NCBI GenBank assembly: GCA_002900995.3
Contig: CM035314.1
Span: 1,845,372-1,909,371, forward strand
Direction: 5' to 3'
DNA: 64,000 nucleotides
From: Ganoderma boninense
Taxonomy: Eukaryota > Basidiomycota > Agaricomycetes > Polyporales > Polyporaceae
Positions 24,268 through 36,981 of this stretch are shown one piece after another (position 1 is the first letter of the stretch; every line of letters starts with the position of its first letter). A program made the translations under genes and the position numbers. The notes beneath the pieces are model-generated. The model had not been told where the DNA came from. It saw only the letters and a program-made list of their open reading frames with translations, and searched no databases.

Positions 24268-25888
24268 ACGTACGCATATTTCCCCTAACGGTCATTGGAG
24301 AGACGTTAAATAACTACAAGCGACTACGATAGTCTCGCACGTACCTATAAAAGATCACCCAAAGACTTGTACATTGCTCCGTCCTGGATACTTCCACGAG
24401 TTTCGAAGTACCTGTCGTCAAATTACCTTTCGCCAATACTGTGCAGGCACGATCTTCCCCCTTCCACTTCGCATGACATCATTTTGCCGAACTTGCCTGA
24501 ACGGTAATTATCGCAAAAGCTATTAGTATGCATAGTAAGAAGGGCGGAGAGCGTTCGCTCGAGCCAATTCACATGGAATGTGGAGACATGGCGTAAGTTA
24601 CGTGAATGAGGACGATTGTGGCTGATGGCGGCTGCGGTGGTGGTCCATATTAAACGCCACTCAGCGTTCATGGTGGCAATGCTGAAGGGGGAATGAGCCG
24701 AAAAACGCTTCAAATATTAACGTATAAAGCATACGTACATCTTCCATTACCTGAATGCCCAAGGGGAAAGGGCAATATGCCGTAACCCACCCTCCAATAG
24801 ACCGAGCACGATCTCGGCTTCCTGAGACCTGTAAAGCTCAAACCTAATTAGAAGGTGTTGGGCCACCATTGCAGGGTGGTATTCCAGTATACAGATAAGA
24901 ACCATTTTTCGACGACTGTTGGAATACCGCTTGCTGTGGCTTTTCCATGCCAACATTGTACCGTCGCACAAACCTCATACGGGCGCTCGGTGCTGGACTG
25001 CGCTGCAGTGCTCCCTTCAATGCGTATGACCGAAGTCCGCCAGCGCGTAGTCTGTGTCATCTGTAATCAGCATGGCAAGTCTAGCGTCAGGTCGCAGTGA
25101 ACAGAGCGCGTACATGCAGGCAGACCGAGCGACACTCATGTGAGTACTGGACCACTGGTGACCTTAGGACGGCGGCGGAAGGCAGGTGAAAGTAGATAGG
25201 ATCGGCTTGGACGGGCCGAAACAAGCAGCTGTCCTGGGTGCGCCGAGCCCGGCTCACTACTGACGCGAGTAATCTCTGCGATGATGCGAAAACGTCGGGC
25301 ACCACCCACAACACGGCTAGGGGCAGTCGCGCGGTCTGCGGCTGGATCGAGCCAAAACCCAGCGCAGCTTCGTCGGGTTGTCGCCTAGCGTGGGGGTATG
25401 CAGTCAATGGCGCGAACTAAGAGTAAGTTGGATATTATGTCCTCACATTTGTGCGCCGTGAATTTGTAAAAGAGGAACAGCATCCCTCGTGCACGCGGGG
25501 CGGTCTGTGACGTGGAGTGAGAATGCGCCCTGGTCCAGGAATCAGGAGGCCCATTAGCACTACTCAATGCACTCCCGCAGAGCATACCCCGCATGTGGTA
25601 TGGGAAAGGATTTAATGAATGTCTATGTGGCCCTCCTGTAGATGTCCTCGCGAGGTCAGTCGACCTCATCCAAGAGCTAGTGGGATTTTTCTGAGGATCC
25701 AGTGGTCATTCTTGATATATCGGATGGTAAGACAAGTTTGCAAGCTCGAAGAAGGTGTATTTATGGTCCTTGTAGAGAGAATCAGAAGAAGCTTGGGAGT
25801 CGAGTTGGAGGCAGCAGCGAAGGCAGTTTTGTCTCCGCACGACTCAGCCGCTCTCAGCCGCTTGCCTTTTTAGCGCCGAAACCCCGGG

Positions 25889-25901
25889 CTTAGGGCAGGT
25901 C
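25889..25901 (+). promoter_or_regulatory. orphan copy of the F-box promoter element
   Basis: CTTAGGGCAGGTC, 12 of 13 bases of the shared element, followed by GGTTCGTCC, a weak echo of the second half. No F-box exon was recognised downstream. Confidence 0.4.
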
Positions 25902-27439
25902 GGTTCGTCCTGAGCGCTAGCCACTTGGAAATTGCGGTTCAACTTTTGCATGCGTTCTGAAGTATCAACTCGGAACGCAGGTAAATATCTCGCAGAATAT
26001 CTTCCGGCTTCAAACATCCTCCACGATTTCAACGTCGTACCTTGATCGACCTGAAGCAGGCTGGAAGAGAGAGGATGCTTGATCCTTCCGGCCAGACTGT
26101 CCAGACGAATCCGGGAGTCCTCTCCAATTACAACGGTAAGCCCCGTTTACGCTCATGGTCCAGTTTCTCTTTCCTTTGAACTGTCTCACATTGAAATGAG
26201 CCAAGAGTGGATGTGTCCCGCAGGATGCATGTGCCGCATAGCGTACCGTGGCCGTCATGCCACACACATTCGATTTCAACAATCAGCACTGGGGCCGGTG
26301 GAGCTGTCTTTGTGTGTAATATTGAGGCAGGTTACAGAAGATACACTGCGATAATCAGCTGTATGTGTTGTATAAGAATAACAAGGGTTGTATACTGAAA
26401 CGTACGATTTATCTAGATTCATACCCGGCCCTCTGCCTTCTTCAAATACCTAGTAGCCATCGGGCCCCGCTCAACGACCTTTGCGCAGGTCGAAACTAGG
26501 CCATAACCCAACGGAATCAAGCATCGTACACTGGTGGCTGCCAGCGAGTCGCCGTATACCGAAGCGTCATTTGACAATCGGTGAAAAGTGCCGAGTCCAC
26601 CCAATTTTCGAGATTTATCCGGAGCCATTGGCACATGCGTCAAGCATCGGTCCTCAATCAGCGGCGCTTTTTGCTCTTCGGATGGTGAGCTGATTTCCAC
26701 AGTCCTTTTCTACGTACGTATGATGGATGTTCCGGTAAACCTTAGGACACACGCCTGACCGCGAGTTTCGCCCCCTTGCATCTTCAGGCCGCTCTTTATG
26801 CCTTCGCACGCAACCCACGAGCATATTTTGGGCTATTCCCTCCTTTCCATTAGCATCCTCTGACATCCCGCCGCTTCCGAACTTCGTCTCTTCTCGAGAA
26901 CGTCAGGTTCAACACTCTAGTCCTGCTCATGTCAATCGGCTCTGCCAAACGGTGGTTTGCAAAGGTGCTTGTCGACTCCTTCCTCTTATCAGGGTATGCG
27001 ATGCAGCAGCGACGCATGGAGCTCGTCGAACCTTCGCCCAAGAAGTTCGCGGGCCGCCTCCCTGATCTGATGAAGCCTTTCCAAAAGCATAATTCAACCT
27101 CGTGGATGCTGAGACGAATGTCGGGGGTGGGGCACTGAGCGGCTGGAGAAGCCAGCCACATTTGCTTCTACTTCCAGCCCCTACCCAGGACACAAAGATA
27201 CGCTCGGGAGTGTTCCTTGTAGCACCGGAAGACGCTCGGGTTGATTTGACGGGTGCGAGAAGTCCTTGCGGAGCGGTTGAGTGAAAGCTGGGAGGCGCAG
27301 GGCAGCTATATAGAAGTGCGTCCAACGTCTGCTAGGCGAATCGCCCTGCCTGTACCGCAGTCCTTACCACCATTCATATCCTAGACTTCGGGTGTTCACA
27401 TCCAATCGATATCTCGCTACTGCGAGAAGCAAATCTATC

Positions 27440-29137
27440 ATGGACAGCCCAATAAAACTCGTCGAGGACATCGAGAAGCCAACCCTGTGTACGGACTCTG
27501 CGTCGGCGGAGGGTTCTGAGTATGTGGTAGACAAGCAAGCCGAGCGACGGTGCGTACGACCTGTGCATATCTGGCTATCGGATGTGCCACTGACCATCCC
27601 CCGGCGCAGGCTAGTCAATCGGATCGATATGCGCCTCCTTCCAGCGGCAATGTGCATCCACCTGCTGAGCTTCATCGACAGGTCCAACATCGTGAGTACA
27701 CCTTGCCCGATCCCCCCATCCGGCGTGGCTCGCAGAGACCCATCTTCTTATCGTCACCATGCTGCGTAGGGCAACGCGAAGGTCCTGAACCGCGACGTGG
27801 GGCACTCGCTCACGCAGACGCTGAAGCTCTCCGACGAGCAGTACCTCGTCGCGCTCATGATCTTCCTCGTCGCCTTCACCGTCGTCCAGACGCCCTCCAA
27901 TTACATGCTCAAGAAGTACCGCCCCTCGCGCTGGATGGCCCTCATGATGTTCTGCTGGGGCGCAACCACGCTCCTCCTCGCCGCCGTGCGCGACTTCGGC
28001 GGGCTCGTCGCGCTCCGCTTCCTCCTCGGCTCCTTCGAGTCCGGGCTCTTCCCCGGGCTCGTCTACATCCTGACGTTCTGGTACCGCCCCGAGGAGCGCG
28101 CGGTGCGCATCGCGCTCATCGTCGCGTGCTCGGCCCTGGGCGGCGCGTTCGGCGGCGCGATCGCGTACGGGATCGGGTGGCACCTCGACATGGTGCGCGG
28201 GCTCGAGGCGTGGCGCTGGCTCTTCCTCATCGAGGGCGCGCCGTCGTGCATCGCCGCGGTGCTCTGCGCGCTGTTCTTCCCAGACTACCCCGAGACCGCA
28301 ACGTGGCTGTCCGGCGCGGAGCGCGAGCTCGCGACGCAGCGCATCAGGGGCGTCGCGTCGCGCGGGGAGGACAGGATCACCTGGGCGGAGACGAAGGCGA
28401 CGCTCGTGGACTGGCGACTGTATGCGCACTATGTTGCGTACATCTCGAACTCGGTGCCGTTCTCGAGCAACTCGCTCTTCGCGCCGACGATCGTCGCGGG
28501 GCTGGGGTACGACGGACTGGACGCGCAGCTGTTCACGGTGCCGCTGTATGTGGTGGGGTTCGTGGTGACCGTCGCGGTGTCGTGGATCGCAGACAGGTAC
28601 GAGGTGAGGTCTCTGGCGACGTTCTTCTCGATGTTGATCGCGGGCGCGAGCTACATCGTGCAAGGTACGATTCCGAACAAGCACTTCTCGTCATCCCTTC
28701 CTCGAGTGGTTAAACGGGTTCCTGAATAGGTGCACTGCCTCCCGACGCCTTCGTGGCACGCTACGTCTTCTTGTGCTTCGCGCTATCCTTCTCCTTCGCA
28801 TGCAATCCGTGTTCGCTGAGCTGGTTGGCCGCGAACCTTCGGAGCACTGGGGCCGCAACCCTCGCGATCCCGCTGAACACCGTGTTTGGGCAGGTGGGCC
28901 AAATCATAGGTGAGTCGCACGAACCTCACATATAACCTACAGCCACGACGGGATTTACGCTGGTGTGATGTAGGAGTGTACATTTACAAGGACTCTGAGG
29001 CCCCTGGGTTCCCGACGGGCCACTTCACGAATGCCGGCTTCCTCATCGAGGGTGCTGTGCTCATCATGTCGCTCCGGCTGTTCTATGTTTACAAGAATAA
29101 CAGACTCGCACCTGGAGAACGCAGATGGCGCCTGTAA
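27440..29137 (+). CDS. MFS transporter, anion:cation symporter (allantoate/nicotinate permease-like) family
   Basis: Five exons: 27440-27550, about 27610-27691, a large exon from about 27770 to 28662, then about 28731-28909 and 28975-29137 (TAA). The N-terminus is acidic and cytosolic, followed by RRLVNRIDMRLLPAAMCIHLLSFIDRSNIGNAKV, the helix-1 signature of Dal5/Tna1-type carriers. Later blocks are QTPSNYMLKK, WGATTLLLAAVRDF, LRFLLGSFESGLFPGLVYIL, SALGGAFGGAIAYGI and WRWLFLIEGAPS. The second half has six more helices ending FVYKNN-like. It should import a small organic anion or vitamin at the plasma membrane; the substrate cannot be read from the sequence. No frame problems. Convergent with DPH2. 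Confidence 0.85.
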
Positions 29138-29298
29138 AATAGTATTCTTGTTCGGCAACATTAAGCCCCCATTATCTTAGTCTAGTGTCAATCGTCTTTG
29201 CCGCTGGTGCTTGAACGTATTTATGGTTGGTTCCTGTTGACACAATATCTCTTACACGACTCGCGACCACAATGATTACTTGCCCTTTGCTATGCCAG

Positions 29299-31370
29299 TC
29301 ACCCTTCATGGTGATCATCATCGTAGCCCCGTGCGATACCGCTGCGTCCTTGCTCGAGCAGGCTCGGCGCGTCCTCGCCGATCCGTGTCTCCAGCCCCTG
29401 ATACGTCCTTTGGTGGAGGAATTGTGCTGCGGAAAGACTAATGCTTCAGCCGCCTTTCCAACCAATAGACAGTAACGGAAAGAGACGGACCTGCTGCGCT
29501 ATCCTCCATCTTCGACAGCGCGTCCTCCTTATTACGCAGGATCAAGGCTGACGAATCTGTGTGTCCATTGGAAGCAATCTCTTCTGGGCCTTGCATTGTG
29601 AAGACGAATAGGCCAGGCGCAAAAGAGAGGAAAGCGATTGTCAACGGAAACCGCAAAAGGGTGGAAAAGAGTCTCATCGCACCTCCATATCGCTTCGCGT
29701 GCCTGTATTTCCCACTGACGAGAGAGAACACGGGCTGGTCAAAGTCCTCTGGCTCTCCCGAACCATTTTCGTCCTCTGCAGCACCTAAAATTCCGCGGTC
29801 AAATTCGTCGCAGACACGAGGACGAAGGAGAGACACACGTACCCTCGCTACGCCGCTCCCTCTGCTCTCTCAACAATTGCTCGAAGTCCAGGACATAGCG
29901 CCCCGTCCACGTCTGCTCCGGCTGGAGCGCGACCTCGAGCTCGTACGGGGTGGCGATGGGGCGGAGGAACTCCTTTGCGTCCAGCAGGCTGTTCTCGGGG
30001 CACGCCACGAGTACAAACGTCTCCACTTCGAGGAAGTTTGCGAGCTTCGCGGGGTTGATCTTGCCGACGCTGATCGTGTACGACTTCTTGCGTGCCCGCT
30101 TGATGATGGCGCGCAGGTGGGCGATGAGGGGGAGATAGTTCGCTATTTCCGACCAAATCAAATGAGCGACGAAGCGCAGAAAGGGGGGAAGGAGGAGAAT
30201 GGACGACGCACCGACGCCGAGGGTGCCGACGAGGATGCCGATGACGTCTGCATCGCGGGCCTTCTGGACGATGGCGTAGCGGCGCATGAGGAGCTTGTTC
30301 GTGCGTCCGGATTCTATCCGTGCGATGCCGGTCTTAGGATCGTATGTGTACACCTGATATCATGTGTGAGTGTACGATCGTGCACGGAATGTGGAGTGGA
30401 GATGAGACAGACCTCATATGATGCATGGGTCATTAACAGATTTGTGAGGGCCAGGCTTTCCCCGCCGATATATAAGATTACGCTGCTCTCGGGAGAGACT
30501 TCCTCCTCCGTCGACCCCTTCCCATCTGCGATCTCGGAGCGATGTTGGCCAGAGGACGGTGGGTCTGATGTCAGAGGAACGGGCGTGTGCAATATTAGCG
30601 TTGAAGGAGGGATCTTGCTCTCGAGTGTCGCAATGATCGCATCTAAGCCATCGATTTTCAGAGAACTATCTTGCTGTGTACGCGTGAATCCGTACATACC
30701 AATTTGATGAGCGTAAGCTACATCGTACTTGAGCACCACACTGCGCTTCTCCTGGAGATTTGGCACGGTCTGTGAGAACTTGTCCACACAGTCTGGGGGG
30801 TCAACGGGCTTCTTGCCGAGGACGTAGATAATTGGTAGCCGCGAAGTTCTGCGGAAGACATAAGGACCAGAGGAAGAGGAACCTATTTCAGGCAGAAACG
30901 CACTGACTCATGCAGGCATGACCATAGTGGACCAACGCGTCTGCGTCGACATGCTGCGCTGCGACCTCATCCACGCAGCAACTACGAAGAAAAGGCAGTT
31001 AGCTAGCGGACATAAGAATTTGTAACCGGACCAACCTTCCATATGACGTATCGGCAAGTATATAGAATTCCCGACCTTCTTTCGTGCGGGATTTCAATGC
31101 CCTGAATATTGGTACAGAGTGTGGGAGAAGTTCATCGGGGAACTGCAGTGCGATCTACCAGACTGGCGATGAGGATATAACACTTTTAAACAAAATACGC
31201 AAACCTACTCTCTCGTAGTCTCCCTTGTCGATCTCTTCCGCCGTTCGGGCGATGTCGTAGGTCTCTTCGAACTGGTCTGGAGGAAGAACATCAGGGATCT
31301 CTTCCTGAAGATCTATGGGACGAGAGATGGCATCAGCCCCCGAGGATGAGAACGTCGTCACTTCTGCCAT
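29299..31370 (-). CDS. dph2: diphthamide biosynthesis protein 2 (DPH2)
   Basis: Subunit of the Dph1-Dph2 [4Fe-4S] radical-type enzyme that transfers a 3-amino-3-carboxypropyl group from S-adenosylmethionine to a histidine of translation elongation factor 2, the first step of diphthamide synthesis in the cytosol. Start [13 protein letters not shown] at 31370. Blocks in order: [14 protein letters not shown], then [37 protein letters not shown] and [12 protein letters not shown] (conserved cysteines). Then come [50 protein letters not shown] and [10 protein letters not shown]. The C-terminal part has [32 protein letters not shown], and [18 protein letters not shown] ... LSKMEDSAA. The last exon is [23 protein letters not shown] ending [12 protein letters not shown] 29301-29299. 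About eight introns, frames clean. Divergent from TOM70. Confidence 0.9.
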
Positions 31371-31470
31371 TTTATCCCCGACTTGGGACTGATCTACTGG
31401 TGGTTAGTGGGGGATGGTCGGTAAGAAGGAAGATTTAAGATGGCCTTGCAGTCGAGTGGAAGGATGATGA

Positions 31471-31505
31471 GGTTAGGGTTATTCGGTCATCGGCAACCCT
31501 AGCCT
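31471..31505. promoter_or_regulatory. TTAGGG-type inverted repeat in the DPH2/TOM70 divergent promoter
   Basis: GGTTAGGGTT (31471-31480) is followed after 14 bases by AACCCTAGCC, its reverse complement in 9 of 10 positions, in the 217-bp gap between two divergent conserved genes. A second near-palindrome (AGCCTAGGGCTAGGCT) follows. TTAGGGTT-like sites bind Tbf1/Teb1-type factors in other fungi; binding here is inference. Confidence 0.4.
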
Positions 31506-31587
31506 AGGGCTAGGCTCGGCCAAAATTCCGAGCGACTAGCGTGCAGGCAGAAACGTGCCGGCCGCATCCGTCCACCCACCCACCGCC

Positions 31588-34333
31588 ATGTCCTCCTCCG
31601 CCTCCTCCCAGGGCGTCGTCGAGCGCGTCCAGAACTTCGTCTCGGAGCACAAGCATGCAGTTCTGATCGCCACAGCGGCTGCCGTCGTCGCTGTCGGCGG
31701 TGTCGCGTACTACGCGTCGACCTCGCGTGGCCCAGGAGGTGACGTAGAGAAGGGCGAGGGCAAGAAGGACAAGAAGAAGAGCAAGAAGCGCAAGACCGTC
31801 AAGGACGACGACGGCCCCATTCTCGAGGAGCGGAAACTCAAGTCTGCAGCGGTCGAAGATGGTGAGTAACACGCTCATGGTGCCCATACTCCCTCCCCCC
31901 GAAGGTGCTCCCCGGTTCAAGAGGACTGTATGCATTTCTGGCGACTGTGCTACCTTACATGACACCGCTTTCATGCGGCCACGGAGTCAGTGCGCATACA
32001 CCATCGAAGAATGCGTCTACTGCGCGCCCGTAGGCATCATGGACTTGTCTCGAACTCGGGCGTTGTAGGGAGAGCCTCCCGCGTGGCTTGTATAGGGAAC
32101 ATGGAGACGGTGAGACCAGAACAGTTCTCTATATAGGACTTTTAAACACCTGTGGAGGCATGGGGGAAGATGTGTTACATTACCCCGTGTCTCTATGGTG
32201 TCTCAATGGTGCGAGGTGTGCGTTACTGTTGATCGCCTGGGCTCGTGGTCTGGGTCAAACATTGTGGAAGGATGATGCACTGGCTTCGCATCCCTATTGG
32301 CCCCACGAGTTATGAAGATGAACGTTGTCACGCTTTGAAGATAGATGGGAGAAGAGGAACCTCCTGCCTGCATTACGGCGTAACTTTTCTTGAACTGCTC
32401 AATGCGATGCTGACGCCTCTGCGCTTCAGAGGATAAGGAGTACACTGCTGAGGAAATTGCGGTCCTCCCTGAAGAGGTATGTGTGCACCACTTAGTCATG
32501 GAACTGTACTTACAACAGCACCCCATAGGAACGCACAAAAGTCGCTGCAAGCTTGAAGGCCAAAGGCAATGCCGCGTACCAGCAGAGGAAGTTCTCGACA
32601 GCAATTGATTACTACACTCGTGCAATCGCTGTCACTCCCAAACCTGAACCTGTATTCTTCTCCAACCGTGCCGCGTGTTACGTCAACCTGAACCCTCCAC
32701 AACACGACAAGGTTGTCGAGGACTGTGATGCGGCTCTTGCTCTGGACCGAAAATACCTCAAAGCTCTCAACCGTCGTGCTACCGCCCTGGAGGCACTCGA
32801 GCGATATGAGGAGGCGTTGCGCGGTAAGCTCGTGTCGGCTGTGAGTATATATCTCCCCGCTAATTAGACGACTCCTAGACTTCACCGCATCGGCGATTCT
32901 CAACCAGTTCCAAGACATGTCTGGGGCGGAAGCTGTGGAGCGTGTACTCAAAAAGCTTGCGACCGGAAAGGCGCAAAGCATTCTTTCAGTGAGTGCCAAG
33001 TAGCTGCTATTGTCCACCGGCCAATGCCAACAGTCCGGGTTCCAGACACGCGAGAAGCGGCTACCCTCCCACATGTTCACGTCTGCCTACTTTGGCGCCT
33101 TCCGCACGAAGGCACTGCCCGCGCTACCGGAAAGCCCCTCCACTGGCGACAACACGCTCATCCTGGCTCTTGAGGCGCTTGCTGCATCGGACTACGCGCA
33201 CGCGTTTACCCTCGTCAACGAGGCCATCGAGCAGGGCATCTCATGGGACATAGGCAAGGCGGAAGCTCTCAACCTCCGCGGCACGTTCAAGTTCCTCATG
33301 ACGGACGTGGACGGCGCGAAGGCGGACTTCCAATCCTCACTCGACCTTCAGCCGTCGCTCACGCAGACGTGGGTCAAGATCGCGAGCGTGTGGATGGAGC
33401 AGGGCGACCCGAAGAAGGCGTTCGAGTGCTTTGACGAGGCGATCAAGCACAACGCGGACGACCCTGATATCTATTACCACCGCGGGCAGGTGCTGTTCAT
33501 TATGAACGAGTTCACGGACGCGGCGGAGAACTACACGAAGTCAACGGAGCTCGATGACAAGTTCGTATTCAGCCATATTCAGCTCGCGGTTGCGCAGTAC
33601 AAGTCGGGCAACCTTGCGAACGGTATGGCGACGTTCCGCAGGACGCTCAAGGCCTTCCCCGAGCGCAGCGAACCGCAGAACTACTAGTGCGTTTATCTCC
33701 AACTCTTTACGAGAATGAATCTAAAATCCGGTCGTAGCGGCGAGCTGCTCCTTGATCAGCAACGTTACCCTGAGGCGATCGAGAAGTTCGACCGCGCCAT
33801 CGAGATCGAACGCGCCAAGTACGCGCATTGCTCATTTGACCTGTCGATCTTGTGCTCAATCTGACATCTTCTTCCCTGCGGCAGGGCTCCTCCCATGAAC
33901 GTGCTTCCGATGGTTAACAAGGGTCTCGCGCTCTTCCAGTGGAAGCAGGACATTGCGGCTGCAGAGAAGTGCTGCCAGGAGGCCCTCGAGATCGACCCCG
34001 AGTGCGAGGCGGCTGTCGCAACTCTCGCCCAGTTGACCCTGCAGCAGGGCAAGATCGACATTGCGATCAAGATGTTCGACAAGCAGACCCAGCTGGCCAG
34101 GAGCGAGCCTGAGCTCATCAGCGCGCTCACCTACCAGTATGTGAGTGTTGTTCTACTCGCCTACGATGCACTTTTGGCGCTCTTCCCATTATCTCGGGAC
34201 ATCGCGCCGTCGTTGTGTCATGTTCGATGCTGACAGCATTTTGTTTCTCCAGGCCACCGAGGCACAGGTGCAATTCATGCACGCGTACCCCGACATGGCT
34301 GCCCAGCTCGGGCAGATGGCTAGAATGCTCTGA
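31588..34333 (+). CDS. tom70: mitochondrial import receptor TOM70
   Basis: Outer-membrane receptor that takes Hsp70/Hsp90-delivered precursors to the TOM complex. The N-terminus is MSSSASSQ, then a membrane anchor at about residues 24-44 (AVLIATAAAVVAVGGVAYYAS), then a Lys-rich linker. Exon 1 ends at 31860; an unusually long intron (31861-32429) follows. Then YTAEEIAVLPEEERTKVAASLKAKGNAAYQ opens the TPR clamp: FSTAIDYYTRAIAVTP, FFSNRAACYVNL, YLKALNRRATALEAL. The C-terminal TPR part includes DDPDIYYHRGQVLFIMNEF, YGELLLDQQRYPEAIEKFDRAIEIE and ALTYQYATEAQVQF. Stop TGA 34331-34333. Eight exons, about 600 residues, in line with TOM70. No frame problems. Confidence 0.93.
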
Positions 34334-34739
34334 ACATTATGCTCATCGTCTTGTTGTCGTTCCCGGTCGTCATAGCGAGGACCTCGCTTTTCGCATGCTA
34401 TGTGACTGTTGCTTATATTTACCGTAATCACACTCTAAAATGCATCCTCACTCCCTTCCCCCATCCTGACACTACTCATGTTTGCTGTCATCTGTGTGAT
34501 GAATAATCCTCCATGAGGTGAGATAATAAGTATCCACGCGATCTGCATGAACGGTTGATGGTGATCGCACTGCTCGACTGCGAGAGCGTCTTTGTGCTGG
34601 TTTCCTTTGCACCACCATCATCGCCTCCGGACCCCCACGCTATTCACGACCACGTACGACTTTCAAAGCTTTCTCTCGCTCTGCTCTGTCACGAAATACC
34701 TGTACATACTCCACCTGTCACAAGCTATACCTCTCGATC
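34334..34739. other. intergenic region between TOM70 and the CH-like gene
   Basis: 406 bp with no gene; TOM70 3' flank and a pyrimidine-rich promoter before ATG 34740. Confidence 0.5.
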
Positions 34740-36981
34740 ATGGACCAGGATACCCTTGGCGCCTCTCCGCCCGAGCCTTCCACCCCCGATTCAGCCTCAT
34801 CCAGCGGCCAGAAACGCCGGCGACAGGTCGCCTTTTACCCCAACATGAACAGCACGAACAAGCCACAGAAACCATTCAGCCGCAGCGCGGCGAAACGGGA
34901 GAGCGTGATGGCCCTAGGGAGCATCGAGTACCTGCAGCACTACTTCACCAAGACCGGGATCGCTGCCGATACCGAGTACGTCTGTCATCTTTGCTCTGCA
35001 TTTCCCCTCTATTGGCCCGTGCTGAGCCCCGTCGAGCCCCAAGCCGAAAAGCGGGCTGAGGCCAGCGATAGGTGGGCTCGCCACGCTCGAGAAGCGGCCG
35101 AACGGTGGGCAGCGACCCTTCGTTCTTCCCCCATCCCCCGTGATCCCGCAAGCCACCGCGTACAAGTTCCCCCCGTATGTCAAGACCTTCGAGACCGATC
35201 CCGAGAACCTCCGTCCGGGGGTCATAGACGACCTCATGTCCGTGGCGTCGGGGTGGGACCTTGGCCCACACCAGCAACGGCAGCAGACATCGGTCCAGGA
35301 CCCGAATCTGCTCGGGGTTGGGGACAAACGGCAGGGGCGGCCCTCGTCCGCGGTCGACGTGCTCGACGTGCTGAAGAAGACGACGCGGGCGGTGCGGACG
35401 GTGCGCAACTACCTCGTCTCGCTGCCCGACGACCACGCGGTGCCGCAGACCCGCGCGCACTTCCGGCCGAACACGCTCTCGAGCTCGCCGCTCCCGAAGC
35501 GGCAGGCGTCGCAGCCGAGCTCGCCGCACGACCCGCTCACGCGCATCCGCGGGCGCGCGCTGGAGGTGCTCGCGGTGCTGCGCGAGCTCGAGGAGCGCGC
35601 GCGGCTGCCGCTCGACCACGACGCGTACGACGCGCAGAGCGACCACGGGTCGAGCACGAGCAACAGCAACACGGGCCCCGCGTCGCGCGGGACGTCGCCG
35701 TCGTCGCACCTCGAGGACGCGGAGTACCAGTACCTGGACGGGGGCGGGGACGGGGACACGTCCGTGTCCGTGTCGTTCATCGACGTCGGGGGCAGGACGG
35801 GGCCCGTGCCGGTGTGGGACGACGAGTCGGACGACTTCAATAGCAGCTTGACGGAGGAGGACAGAGAGAAGCGGGAGCGGTGGGACGAGCGGCTGGTCCT
35901 GGGAGGCGGGTGGCTGTATCAGCAGGATATGGCGATGGAGGATCTGGAGCGGGAGAGGGAGGTGGTGGGGAAGTATATCGACGCGGTGGACGAGGTGCTG
36001 TTTGGGGGCACGAAGGAGGGGCAGCGGGGCTGGGAGCGCGAGAAGGCCAGGAAGGAGAAGGCGGATAGGGAGGCACGGTCAAAGGGGCGGAGAGTAAGTG
36101 CTGGAGATGCGATCAGCTCCGGCGGGAGCTCAGGTCGGGCGAACCGCCGTGTGGTCTCGACTGGGATGCTGGACGCAATGCGGAATATGGTCGTGACCGA
36201 GGAACCAGAGGAGATGACATCTATCGTCGAGGAGGAGGAGGTGGACGACGAGGAGCTTCCTCCGTGGGCCAAGCGGTCTACATTCCCAGATGATGATTAT
36301 GGTGCGTCCGTTCCTCTTCAACAAGTAGCTCTCACGAAAGCTTAAAGGCTTCCAGGCCGCCTACATGCTCTCCTCGTTGCCCTGCTCCCGGCAACGCTGT
36401 TACGATTACTGCCCATGTCCTCATCGGACCACGCTGAGTTCCTGAATGCGCTTTCGTCCGGTCAAGTCCTCTGCAATGCGTACAATACCGGTGTCCGCAG
36501 ATCACGAAAACCATGGGGTTATGTGAGCAAGGACGCCATCCATGATATCGCTGCATTAGAAGAGGCTCAAGGTGGAGACGGTGGCGAAGGTGCAAAACGT
36601 GGGTGGACATTCCGCCGGACAGACAACCTCCGATTATGGGCTGCGTACGTTTCCTTCCACAGTAACTTGGTGTGACGCGCTTACATTCCTTGAAATGTAG
36701 AGCCCTGAAGCTACGTTACTCTCTACCGATCGTCATGCCAAGCAGTAAACATAAGGACGGCCTTACGAATCCCGGAACCCCTGCATCAGGCGGAGGCACG
36801 CCTATAGTATCGCCGATAGCGTCGACTATCACCTTTCCCGCCGGGATTGCTCCCTGACGATGCTATTGTCTTCGACGCGCCGCTCGTTGCTCGTATGGAG
36901 GAGGGGTGGGAACTGATGTTAGAGAGGGTCATGTTCGGATGGATGGAGGCTGTGGTGAGCGAGCGGAGAGGAGAACGGTAG
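34740..36981 (+). CDS. conserved fungal protein with calponin-homology-like segment
   Basis: Start MDQDTLGASPPEPSTPDS. Exon 1 holds a polar region and YLQHYFTKTGIAADTE. An intron at about 34979-35060 joins in frame to PAIGGLATLEKRP, then KFPPYVKTFETDPENLRPGV. A long disordered, acidic, Ser-rich stretch follows. Its helix VDVLDVLKKTTRAVRTVRNYLV and later WDERLVLGGGWLYQQDMAMEDLERERE look coiled. After an intron at about 36301-36355 comes EFLNALSSGQVLCNAYNTGVRRSRKPWGYV, which resembles the start of a CH domain, ending at TFRRTDNLRLWA. At about 36841-36853 the frame slips: the printed frame stops at IAP, but PDDAIVFDAPLVARMEEGWELM ... SERRGER continues in another frame to TAG 36979-36981. Function unknown. 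Confidence 0.68.

Larger units (their letters stand above)
24003..27439. other. gene-poor region
   Basis: About 3.4 kb with no convincing protein gene on either strand. Contents: the promoter of hydrolase e, a tRNA-like A-box/B-box pair (24175-24267, -), and an orphan F-box promoter motif (25889-25901). One modest open frame at 26929-27138 (+) has no known domain. Probably the decayed remains of earlier genes or elements. Confidence 0.5.

Noticed and set aside
27611..28684. 357-residue open frame on - across the MFS gene
   Set aside because: Antisense of a clear transporter; Arg/His/Glu-rich shadow with no domain.
35409..35840. Ser-rich open frame on - in the CH-like gene
   Set aside because: Shadow of the GC-rich exon on +, which continues a supported gene.
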